Assembly: GCA_029237695.1 (NCBI GenBank)
Contig: CM055265.1
Span: 118,435,078-118,499,077, forward strand
Reading direction: 5' to 3'
From: Conchocele bisecta
Taxonomy: Eukaryota > Mollusca > Bivalvia > Lucinida > Thyasiridae
Length of the DNA: 64,000 bases
Shown here: in pieces, positions 26,041 through 35,033 of the stretch
Layout: each line of letters opens with the position of its first letter
Position numbering within the stretch: position 1 is the stretch's first letter
Made by a program: the position numbers and the translations under genes
The notes under the pieces: generated by a model
Told to the model about the DNA's origin: nothing
The model's input: the letters and a program-made list of their open reading frames with translations, nothing else
Database searches by the model: none

Positions 26041-27675
26041 ATACTAGAATATCTACAAACATTCTCCAATCACAGTCATTGATCAGAGACTAAACTGACC
26101 AGAAATGTCACATTCCCCATATCTCCAGTCACAGTCATAACTCGGGAGCTAGACTGACATAAATATAATTAGTCCCTATTTCTCTATTTACAGTCATGAC
26201 TCTGGAGCTACATTGACAATACATATAATTAGTCCCCGTATCTCCAGTCACAGTCATGACTCTAGAGCTACATTGACAATAATATAATTAGTCCCCGTAT
26301 CTCCAGTCACAGTCATGACACTGGAGCTACATTGACAATAAATATAATTAGTCCCCGTATCTCCAGTCACAGTCATGACACTGGAGCTACATTTAATAAA
26401 ATTAGTCCCCGTATCTCCAGTGACAGTCATGACACTGGAGCTACATTGACAATAATATAATTAGTCCCCGTATCTCCAGTCACAGTCATGACACTGGAGC
26501 TACATTGACAATAATATAATTAGTCCCCGTATCTCCAGTCACAGTCATGACACTGGAGCTACATTGACAGTAATATAATTAGTCCCCGTATCTCCAGTCA
26601 CAGTCATGACACTGGAGCTACATTGACAGTAATATAATTAGTCCCCGTATCTCCAGTCACAGTCATGACACTGGAGCTACATTGACAATAATATAATTAG
26701 TCCCCGTATCTCCAGTCACAGTCATGACACTGGAGCTACATTGACAATAAATATAATTAGTCCCCATATCTCCAGTGACAGTCATGACACTGGAGCTACA
26801 TTGACAATAATATAATTAGTCCCCGTATCTCCATTCACAGTCATGACACTGGAGCTACATTGACAATAATATAATTAGTCCCCGTATCTCCAGTCACAGT
26901 CATGACACTGGAGCTACATTGACAATAATATAAGTAGTCCCCGTATCTCCAGTCACAGTCATGACACTGGAGCTACATTGACAATAAATATAATTAGTCC
27001 CCGTATCTCCAGTCACAGTCATGACACTGGAGCTACATTGACAATAATATAATTAGTCCCCGTATCTCCAGTCACAGTCATGACACTGGAGCTACATTGA
27101 CAATAAATATAATTAGTCACCGTATCTCCAGTCACAGTCATGACACTGGAGCTACATTGACAATAATATAATTAGTCCCCGTATCTCCAGTCACGGTCAT
27201 GACACTGGAGCTACATTGACAATAAATATAATTAGTCCCCGTATCTCCAGTCACAGTCATGACACTGGAGCTACATTGACAATAATATAATTAGTCCCCG
27301 TATCTCCAGTCACAGTCATGACACTGGAGCTACATTGACAATAAATATAATTAGTCACCGTATCTCCAGTCACAGTCATGACACTGGAGCTACATTGACA
27401 ATAATATAATTAGTCCCCGTATCTCCAGTCACGGTCATGACACTGGAGCTACATTGACAATAAATATAATTAGTCCCCGTATCTCCAGTCACAGTCATGC
27501 CACTGGAGCTACATTGACAATACATATAATTAGTCCCCGTATCTCCAGTCACAGTCATGACTCTGGAGCTACATTGACAATAAATATAATTAGTCCCCGT
27601 ATCTCCAATCACAGTCATGACTCTGGAGCTAGACTGGCTATACTATAATTAGTCCCCGTTTCTCCAGTCACTGGA
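26041..27675. repeat. Diverged 59-60 bp satellite, same family
   Basis: Roughly 26 copies of a 59/60 bp unit: CCCCGTATCTCCAGTCACAG, TCATGACACTGGAGCTACAT, TGACAATAATATAATTAGT. It keeps the period and the shared core CTCC-GTCACAGTCA of the preceding array. Units between 26041 and 26220 are intermediate, so the second array evolved from the first. Frames at 27376-27648 are repeat by-products. Confidence 0.95.
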
Positions 27676-28237
27676 TCGATCATCACTTGAACGGCAACCT
27701 TGCACTGAGCAGGTCGTGTGTTTTTAACGGCAGGTAATTATTTCAAGGTTACCGACGGCGGCCATTTTAACTGTTGGAAATTAACTTATATTTCCATTGT
27801 GTATATTCTTATTCACTGGATTGTTACTTCTGGATTTGCGAAAAGGTAGGTCGGGGCTGGGGTGGGCTTGTGCTGGGCGATTTTTCGGCTGGACTTGAGC
27901 TAATTTAGACTAGTTGCAAGGGAATGTTTTGTTCTTATTATTCATATCTCCGTGTTCTGGGTGGTTGATTGTGGCACCTTGTGGATCTGCCTGGCCTCAC
28001 GGTAGGGCAGTTGACTACTTGGTGCATCCAACTGCCACTTATAGAACACAACCCATGCGTATAGCCCTTCTTGGACTCGAACTGGTTTGTGGTGACACCC
28101 GTGTGGCTCTGCCTGGCTGCCGGTATAGCGGACAAGCCGGGCGGATTGACCTATCTGGGTGTATCCCGCGGCCATTACTGGGTTCTGGATTGAATTTGCG
28201 CATGAATGAGATATATATCATGTATATACCATCAACA

Positions 28238-28270
<33 letters not shown>

Positions 28271-28948
28271 CTGATGTGTAGTCGTACTGCGGCCAGTTCG
28301 CACCAGTGGGACAGGCGACGTGTTAACACATGGGGTACGTGGACACCACTGGGAGCCGAGGTGTTCCAGTCCCAGCCATTTTAGGCCAGGATGTCCAGGC
28401 AACTGAGTTATCACACTTTATTATGAAAGTATGCCATATATAACAAGTCTAACCAAAACAGCAAGTTAGCTCAAGCTCAGCCGAATTTTCTACCTGCCCT
28501 TGCCTGCTTCTGGCCCCGGCATGCCTTGGAGCTGTCTGGATGTGGCAACTCTGTGGACGAAAATAGCACGTGTTTGTACCGACTATATAGCACCAACTTG
28601 CGTGTCGAGTGCCGCCAGGGGTGGATTGGTTCTACCTGGGACCCGTTTTGCTCTGCATCACCGGTGCCAGGTTCTACCCAGTTACCCCATATCTTCTTCC
28701 CGCCTCCCATGCACAGGGACACTGCGCGGAATTACAGGACCGTATTGGACCTAAGCAGTGTACCATTTCGGCACACAATTATACACACCTGTCCGCATTG
28801 CACCAACATATATCACATATAACACTTCAAAATTTTGCCTTTTTGGATTTATATGTCCGGGTATGGAAGGTCTACGAGCCAATCAATTCCCACCGTTAAA
28901 CATAAGCTAAATAAATATAGAGGATATATTCCATCGTACATTTTGAAT
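27676..28948. other. Unclassified segment with (TAT)n microsatellite
   Basis: The start of the ~9.4 kb insertion into the satellite. It is less AT-rich than its surroundings and contains a (TAT)n run at 28239-28270. Open frames in several phases (27914-28384, 28500-28899 and others) overlap on both strands, read through the microsatellite and show no recognisable domain, so I call no gene. The end near 28860-28915 matches a dispersed repeat seen near 7550-7610. Confidence 0.5.
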
Positions 28949-29541
28949 AAATGCTCTCAAATATATCTGGCTCATAGAAACAGCTGAGAAATTTGGATTT
29001 CAAAAAGTTTACATGACGTGTGCGTCGCGTCACACAGCGTAACGTCAAAACGCGGGAAAACACGTCATTGTATAACTATTCATGCGCACATCACAATTCA
29101 TTGATTATAATCTCAAACATAGACTAAATGTGCATATATATCCGGTGTGGAGGTGTAATCAATAGGATATTCCATCGTACATGTTTGAATAGCGGAAATA
29201 ATACACTCGTGTCCGTCGGCGTCCGTGCAAGAAACTCGTTCGCTACGCTCACTCGTTGCTTAAGCGGAAGCCGACGCACGCTCTTGTATTATTTCCGCTA
29301 TTCAAACATGTACGATGGAATATCCTATTGATTACACCTCCACACCGGATATATATGCACATTTAGTCTATGTTTGAGATTATAATCAATGAATTGTGAT
29401 GTGCGCATGAATAGTTATACAATGACGTGTTTTCCCGCGTTTTGACGTTACGCTGTGTGACGCGACGCACACGTCATGTAAACTTTTTGAAATCCAAATT
29501 TCTCAGCTGTTTCTATGAGCCAGATATATTTGAGAGCATTT
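28949..29541. mobile_element. 593 bp near-perfect palindrome
   Basis: AAATGCTCTCAAATATATCT at the left is mirrored by AGATATATTTGAGAGCATTT ending at 29541. The arms remain nearly identical for about 270 bp to a GC-richer centre near 29245 ('TTCGCTACGCTCACTCG'). No coding gene is present; the frame at 29128-29331 crosses the centre. A stretch just outside the left arm, 'ATATTCCATCGTACAT'-like, is related to an inner block of the arm, suggesting nested insertion. Confidence 0.9.
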
Positions 29542-29765
29542 TTGGAATGTGTTCAATCACATTAACATTCTAGATTAGTCGAGACCCTTTCAACATTTTT
29601 ATATAACTTATTTTGACTGTAATAACAATTAAACATTTTGCATGGTAGCTCGTGGTTTCCAAGAAAACAGACGCGCAATTACGGGTGTTCTCTTCACGGT
29701 GTATTATTTGTAAGGAGTTTTCTCTCACAGCCAAACCCGTGCAAATAATTTGCAACAGCGTAATA

Positions 29766-30304
29766 AACAAGAGGGTCATGATGGCCCTAATTCGCTCACC
29801 TGACTCCATGAACACCAGAGGAGAATGTGGCATTGAGTTCATATGTGTTTTAAAACAATTGTGCTATTTTTGATGGCAGTCATCTTGGATTAATCGATGA
29901 CTCATTTTACCAAATATGAAAATGCTTCACCCAAGGATCTTAACTTACTATGAAGTTTGGCCAGCATCGGCCATGTGGTTCCTAAGAAAAAGACGTTCAA
30001 AATCTCGAATAAATGGACCTTTTGGAGGCCATCATGGATGACACAATCATCCGATTCCGACAAATATTGCACCAGAGCAATCGCCTCATCGATACCTTCA
30101 ATTTGATATATGACATGAGCATATTTGGTCAAAAATAAAATTTGACCCCACGGGCCACGCCCATTTTTGACCCCGGGGTCACCATTGTTAACACCTTTGA
30201 AAGAGCATTCTACGTCGATCATTCCTACCAAGTTTCGTCGAAATCCGTCTGGCGAAATCCGGCATGACCTCCAATTTCGACAAAAAATGTACCAGAGCGA
30301 TCGC
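29766..30304. mobile_element. Dispersed GCTCACCTGA-type repeat, left part
   Basis: It starts AACAAGAGGGTCATGATGGC followed by TTCGCTCACCTGA. It contains the phrases TTTGACCCCACGGGCCACGC, AAGTTTCGTCGAAATCCG and GATACCTTCAATTTGATATA that recur at 433-442 bp spacing in the right part (35870-37098). The element is interrupted at 30304/30305 by the large palindrome. No intact gene is seen; the 174 aa minus-strand frame at 29902-30426 crosses the insertion boundary and is not real. Confidence 0.8.
30300..30304. repeat. Target-site duplication ATCGC, left copy
   Basis: ATCGC immediately precedes the element tip AGTAGTATA. The same five bases follow the opposite tip at 35870-35874, and the flanking dispersed repeat resumes in register ('GAGCGATCGCCTCTTTGATACC' is restored if one copy is removed). 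Confidence 0.85.
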
Positions 30305-30532
30305 AGTAGTATATAGGGAGTCAAAATGATACCACCAAAGCTGGAAGCGTCATTGACCCTCGTTACAGCTCCCAACAGTATCGAAAAACGTGTTTTTGGC
30401 CAATAATATAAACTAGCCACCAACACTGAAATATTTTAAACCGCGAAACCGTCTTGTTGTACACCCACCATACATAGTGAAAATAAATTGAAATTGAGAT
30501 TGAAAATAATGGCTTCGAAAATCCAACGAACA

Positions 30533-31033
30533 AAAGTACTCCCCAGCACCCTCGAAAAACCAGGTTTTTTTGCAAAGAGAAGAGCAGAATGATACCACCA
30601 GAGGTGGCACCGTTTTCACCACCATACAATACTCCCAACACCCACGAAAAATCGGGGAAAAATTTCAGAAAAACCCAAATACATCGAACTACAACGAACT
30701 ACAGACACTACAACCAACTACAGTATGTATCCACATTTGGGACAAAACATCCACAATCGTACTATCACCTAATATCCACAATCGAACTACAGACTCTACA
30801 ACCAACTACAGACGAACGACAGATAGACTTGTCGTGGCCTCCCAAGAGACAAACAGAAATGATACCACCAATTTGTGTATTTGGACACATTTGGGAAAAA
30901 TCCAATGAACAAAAGTACTCCCCAGCACCCTCGAAAAACAGGCTTTTTTGTGGAGAAAATCAGAATGATACCACCAGAGGTGGCACCGTTTCCACCACCA
31001 CACGACACTCCCAACACCCACGAAAAATCGGGA
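30533..31033. repeat. ~376 bp direct repeat in the tip region, left arm
   Basis: The block starting AAAAGTACTCCCCAGCACCC and running through ATGATACCACCAGAGGTGGC to CCACGAAAAATCGGG occurs at about 30533-30658 and again at 30909-31033. Short CAACTACAG/GAACTACAG reiterations lie between. The right arm carries the mirror image (about 35140-35640). Open frames across this region translate the repeats and differ in every phase. Confidence 0.8.
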
Positions 31034-31141
31034 ACGGATTTCCTAAAAACCCAAATACATCGAACTACAACAAACTACAGGCACTACAACCAACACAGAC
31101 GAACGACAGATAGAACTGCGTACGAGAACAATCTCGTTCTA

Positions 31142-31462
31142 CTATTTCTTCTGGTGTAGCTCTCGGAAGCAGGATTCCGCTATTTTTCTTTTGCGTTTTT
31201 CTGTCTCTAGGGACGCCTGTAGTTCCGCAACCTGGCTTTCTAGTTCGACAACCCGGCTTTCTAGTTCGGCAGTCTGGAGTTGTGTTCTCGAGGGTGCGGT
31301 ACACCGTTTCTGTTTGTGTCTGCAAAGCGTCTGGGAACTGGAGAAATGTTTTCCACAACCTTCGCACAGGAATGCAGGAGTACTGCATCTCGTCTTTCTC
31401 CCGATGTGTCGTTGCAAGTTGGCCTTCTTGGCAAAAGTTCTACCACACGTTTCGCACTCCAT
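31142..31462 (-). CDS. Zinc-finger/coiled-coil protein, left-arm copy (106 aa)
   Basis: The product is the same as at 34713-35033 in the right arm, with no amino-acid difference that I can see. Two zinc-finger-like modules lie near residues 3-26 (Cys3, Cys6, His19, Cys26) and 33-54 (Cys33, Cys36, His49, Cys54), both ending in Cys rather than a second His. A heptad-rich coiled coil follows at about 60-100, ending in a basic tail. The start is the ATG directly before the first finger; upstream in-frame sequence is only 78 bp repeat. Tandem C2HC fingers plus a coiled coil suggest a nucleic-acid-binding, self-associating regulator; the specific role is unknown. Small proteins of this style occur in large DNA viruses and their integrated relatives (general knowledge, not searched). 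Confidence 0.65.
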   Translation of the reverse strand: MECETCGRTFAKKANLQRHIGRKTRCSTPAFLCEGCGKHFSSSQTLCRHKQKRCTAPSRTQLQTAELESRVVELESQVAELQASLETEKRKRKIAESCFRELHQKK

Positions 31463-31489
31463 TTTCCCAATAGTATTTTTCTGTTCAAA

Positions 31490-32065
31490 TGGGAAAATCA
31501 CAAGAATTTTTTGTCTCCCAAAAGGCAAACAGAAATGATACCATCCAATTGTACACATTCGGACTTTTGGGAAAATCGAAGAAAAAATTTGTCTCCCAAG
31601 AGTAAAACAGAAATGATACCACCCAATTGTACACATTCAGACTTTTGGGAAAAGTGTAGAAAAAATTCGTCTCCCAAGAAGCAAACAGAAATGATACCAC
31701 CCATTTGTGTATTTGGACACATTTGGGAAAAGTGCAGGAGAAATTCGTCTCCCAAGAGGCAAACAGAAATGACACCACCCAATTGTCCACATTTGGTCTT
31801 TTGGGAAAGTGGAAGAAAAAATTTGTCTCCCAAGAGCAAAACAGAAATGATACCACCCAATTGTCCACATTTGGACTTTTGGGAAAGTGTAGAACAAATT
31901 TCTCTCCCAAAGGATGTAGAAAAAATGATACCACCCAATTGTACACATTTGGACTTTTGGGAAAAGTGTAGAAAAAATTCGTCTCCCAAGAGGCAAACAG
32001 AAATGATACCACCCAATTGTCCACATTTGGACTTTTGGGAAAGTCGAAGAAAAAATCGTCTCCCA
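31490..32065. repeat. 78 bp tandem repeat, seven phased copies, left arm
   Basis: ATGATACCACCC-type motifs start at 31535, 31613, 31691, 31769, 31847, 31925 and 32003, exactly 78 bp apart each time, although the bases between vary (GTCTCCCAAGAGGCAAACAG, ATTGTCCACATTTGGACTTT and so on). Because 78 is divisible by three, both strands stay open and give 26-residue protein repeats in several frames (for example 31280-32113 plus and 31498-32151 minus). The lack of one preferred frame argues for a cis-acting DNA role. The array lies between the two genes of the arm. Confidence 0.85.
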
Positions 32066-32156
32066 AGAGCAAAACCACATCGAAAAACAGAAAACCTCTC
32101 CCAAAGGAGGTAGAAATACAACTCGAAAAAAGACAAAGAACTTTTTTCCAAAATGG

Positions 32157-32856
32157 CTACTGCATGTAGAACGGGTCGCGACTACCAGAGTGCTGGTGTA
32201 CGGAGTCGCTAGTTTCGTTTTTCCCATTCGGCGTACCGGACTGTTTTGCGGAGTGCACGAACTGGGTGTCGGAGTCTGGTTTACTCTTCCAGAGTCTACG
32301 GGCCTCTAGAGACACGAATGGGAACAGTGGTCTGCAGACCGCGTACGCCACCACAGAGACCCCCAGCCACCACTTCGCATTCTCTACGGTTCTCCAGATG
32401 TCGTGCACCTCCCACCCGGATTTCGTCTGGCACTCTTCTTCCTCCGGGCACTCGTCTTTCTTCGGACACTCGGAATCGGCATCGTCGAAAATTGCGTCCA
32501 ACAGTCTACGTTCCAACGCGTCTAACTGGTTCTCCAAACGTCTCTCCATGTCGGACAGGTGCGTCGATTCTTCGAACGAGCTGGCGTTTCGTGCATCTTC
32601 TAGTAGATCCGTGGGGAACTCGGTGGGGCCCGCAAAACCAGGCGCGGTCACCCTGTGTACTACGGGGGTGGGGGTTTCTTGTTCTTGGGAGGTTTCTTCG
32701 GGCTTTGTACTACGCTCTACATCGGCATCGTCCCATATTTTTCGAAGCCTGGGCACTACCGATCCCGTACTTCTTCTTTGTTTCGCTGGCTGTAGCCTTC
32801 CCACGGGTGGAAATAATTTCTAGAATATTTTTCGGAGACAAGTAGGTTTTTGGCAT
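32157..32856 (-). pseudogene. Helix-turn-helix/membrane protein gene, left-arm copy, frameshifted
   Basis: This is the mirror copy of the gene at 33319-34017, but with one extra C in the run read as GTGCCCAGGC on the minus strand near 32750 (the right arm has GTGCCAGGC). The insertion separates the N-terminal ~35 codons from the rest, which stays open to 32157. One conservative substitution (Gln for Arg in the coiled coil) is also visible. The break may be genuine or a sequencing error. Confidence 0.75.
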
Positions 32857-33058
32857 GCTTGCAAACGCTTCTATCTAGATAGGGAACATTTGTCCAACAT
32901 GGAATTCCCAAATTATTCGAAATGGTCGAAATACTTGTTCGCGGTGCTCGGATTGCTCGGATTGCGCGCCAGATTGCTCGGATTGCTCGCCAGGAAATCC
33001 AGTCCTCTCGGGAAGGTCGAAATGCCTGCTCGCGATTCCCAGGGGGCTCGGGCTCTCC

Positions 33059-33116
33059 AGGGTGCTCAGTTTGCTTCCCAGAATTTCTATTTTTGCTATC
33101 CTTGTTGGCTAGAAAT
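33059..33116. other. 58 bp unpaired loop at palindrome centre
   Basis: The arms end at 33058 (GGGCTCTCC) and restart at 33117 (GGAGAGCCC). The intervening bases, including TTCTATTTTTGCTATCCTTG, have no inverted partner. The arms next to the loop are rich in short ATTGCTCGG reiterations. The mirrored open frames at 32756-33253 and 32922-33419 are by-products of the symmetry. Confidence 0.85.
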
Positions 33117-33318
33117 GGAGAGCCCGAGCCCCCTGGGAATCGCGAGCAGGCATTTCGACCTTCCCGAGAGGACTGGATTTCCTGGCGAGCAATCCGAGCA
33201 ATCTGGCGCGCAATCCGAGCAATCCGAGCACCGCGAACAAGTATTTCGACCATTTCGAATAATTTGGGAATTCCATGTTGGACAAATGTTCCCTATCTAG
33301 ATAGAAGCGTTTGCAAGC

Positions 33319-34017
33319 ATGCCAAAAACCTACTTGTCTCCGAAAAATATTCTAGAAATTATTTCCACCCGTGGGAAGGCTACAGCCAGCGAAACAAAGA
33401 AGAAGTACGGGATCGGTAGTGCCAGGCTTCGAAAAATATGGGACGATGCCGATGTAGAGCGTAGTACAAAGCCCGAAGAAACCTCCCAAGAACAAGAAAC
33501 CCCCACCCCCGTAGTACACAGGGTGACCGCGCCTGGTTTTGCGGGCCCCACCGAGTTCCCCACGGATCTACTAGAAGATGCACGAAACGCCAGCTCGTTC
33601 GAAGAATCGACGCACCTGTCCGACATGGAGAGACGTTTGGAGAACCGGTTAGACGCGTTGGAACGTAGACTGTTGGACGCAATTTTCGACGATGCCGATT
33701 CCGAGTGTCCGAAGAAAGACGAGTGCCCGGAGGAAGAAGAGTGCCAGACGAAATCCGGGTGGGAGGTGCACGACATCTGGAGAACCGTAGAGAATGCGAA
33801 GTGGTGGCTGGGGGTCTCTGTGGTGGCGTACGCGGTCTGCAGACCACTGTTCCCATTCGTGTCTCTAGAGGCCCGTAGACTCTGGAAGAGCAAACCAGAC
33901 TCCGACACCCAGTTCGTGCACTCCGCAAAACAGTCCGGTACGCCGAATGGGAAAAACGAAACTAGCGACTCCGTACACCAGCACTCTGGTAGTCGCGACC
34001 CGTTCTACATGCAGTAG
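33319..34017 (+). CDS. Helix-turn-helix / coiled-coil / single-pass membrane protein (232 aa)
   Basis: The frame starts at an ATG just outside the central ~260 bp and runs to a stop before the 78 bp array. Residues about 6-42 (LSPKNILEIIS ... KKKYGIGSARLRKIW) look like a helix-turn-helix. Residues 50-95 are acidic, Pro/Thr-rich linker. About 98-122 is a heptad coiled coil (SDMERRLENRLDALERRL). A Cys/Glu/Asp-rich stretch lies at about 123-145. Residues 162-182 (WWLGVSVVAYAVCRPLFPFV) form one hydrophobic span. The C-terminus is Ser-rich. No catalytic motif is recognised. A DNA-binding head with a membrane span and coiled coil is unusual; viral packaging, anchoring or regulation are guesses. The left arm carries a frameshifted copy. 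Confidence 0.6.
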   Translation: MPKTYLSPKNILEIISTRGKATASETKKKYGIGSARLRKIWDDADVERSTKPEETSQEQETPTPVVHRVTAPGFAGPTEFPTDLLEDARNASSFEESTHLSDMERRLENRLDALERRLLDAIFDDADSECPKKDECPEEEECQTKSGWEVHDIWRTVENAKWWLGVSVVAYAVCRPLFPFVSLEARRLWKSKPDSDTQFVHSAKQSGTPNGKNETSDSVHQHSGSRDPFYMQ

Positions 34018-34114
34018 CCATTTTGGAAAAAAGTTCTTTGTCTTTTTTCGAGTTGTATTTCTACCTCCTTTGGGAGAGGTTTTCTGTTTTTCGATGTGGT
34101 TTTGCTCTTGGGAG

Positions 34115-34680
34115 ACGATTTTTTCTTCGACTTTCCCCCCAAAAGTCCAAATGTGGACAATTGGGTGGTATCATTTCTGTTTGCCTCTTGGGAGACGAAT
34201 TTTTTCTACACTTTTCAAAAGTCCAAATGTGTACAATTGGGTGGTATCATTTTTTCTACATCCTTTGGGAGAGAAATTTGTTCTACACTTTCCCAAAAGT
34301 CCAAATGTGGACAATTGGGTGGTATCATTTCTGTTTTGCTCTTGGGAGACAAATTTTTTCTTCCACTTTCCCAAAAGACCAAATGTGGACAATTGGGTGG
34401 TATCATTTCTGTTTGCCTCTTGGGAGACGAATTTCTCCTGCACTTTTCCCAAATGTGTCCAAATACACAATTGGGTGGTATCATTTCTGTTTGCCTCTTG
34501 GGAGACGAATTTTTTCTACACTTTTCCCAAAAGTCTGAATGTGTACAATTGGGTGGTATCATTTCTGTTTTACTCTTGGGAGACAAATTTTTTCTTCGAC
34601 TTTCCCAAAAGTCCGAATGTGTACAATTGGGTGGTATCATTTCTGTTTGCCTCTTGGGAGACAAAAAATTCTTGTGATTT
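34115..34680. repeat. 78 bp tandem repeat, right arm
   Basis: This is the mirror image of the left-arm array, seen here as GGTGGTATCATTTCTGTTTG units separated by AAAGTCCAAATGTGGACAAT-type blocks. Small differences from the left arm (CCCCCC near 34135, a shortened TTTTCAAAAG near 34214) break the exact 78 bp phasing at two places. The open frames over it are again multi-frame repeat translations. Confidence 0.85.
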
Positions 34681-34712
34681 TCCCATTTGAACAGAAAAAT
34701 ACTATTGGGAAA

Positions 34713-35033
34713 ATGGAGTGCGAAACGTGTGGTAGAACTTTTGCCAAGAAGGCCAACTTGCAACGACACATCGGGAGAAAGACGAGATGCAGTACTCCTG
34801 CATTCCTGTGCGAAGGTTGTGGAAAACATTTCTCCAGTTCCCAGACGCTTTGCAGACACAAACAGAAACGATGTACCGCACCCTCGAGAACACAACTCCA
34901 GACTGCCGAACTAGAAAGCCGGGTTGTCGAACTAGAAAGCCAGGTTGCGGAACTACAGGCGTCCCTAGAGACAGAAAAACGCAAAAGAAAAATAGCGGAG
35001 TCCTGCTTCCGAGAGCTACACCAGAAGAAATAG
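34713..35033 (+). CDS. Zinc-finger/coiled-coil protein, right-arm copy (106 aa)
   Basis: It starts at the ATG encoding MECETCGRTF, just after ACTATTGGGAAA. Finger 1 is C-x2-C-x12-H-x6-C and finger 2 is C-x2-C-x12-H-x4-C, followed by the heptad run 'ELESRVVELESQVAELQA' and a Lys/Arg-rich end. The identical protein is encoded in the left arm. Conservation of both copies without a stop or frameshift suggests either very recent duplication or selection. The array of 78 bp repeats lies upstream, where a promoter would be. No specific function can be assigned. Confidence 0.65.
   Translation: MECETCGRTFAKKANLQRHIGRKTRCSTPAFLCEGCGKHFSSSQTLCRHKQKRCTAPSRTQLQTAELESRVVELESQVAELQASLETEKRKRKIAESCFRELHQKK

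Noticed and set aside
27914..28899. Overlapping frames of 60-156 aa on both strands
   Set aside because: They run through a (TAT)n microsatellite, overlap each other in all phases and show no domain or splice context.
29902..30426. 174 aa minus-strand frame
   Set aside because: It crosses the target-site duplication between the dispersed repeat and the palindromic element, so it cannot be one ancestral gene.
31280..32113. 277 aa frame with 26-residue repeats, and its opposite-strand equivalents
   Set aside because: It is antisense to the zinc-finger gene and made of the 78 bp repeat, which is open on both strands.
32756..33419. Mirrored 165 aa frames at the palindrome centre
   Set aside because: They are forced by symmetry and short ATTGCTCGG reiterations; one overlaps the start of the better-supported 232 aa gene in another frame.
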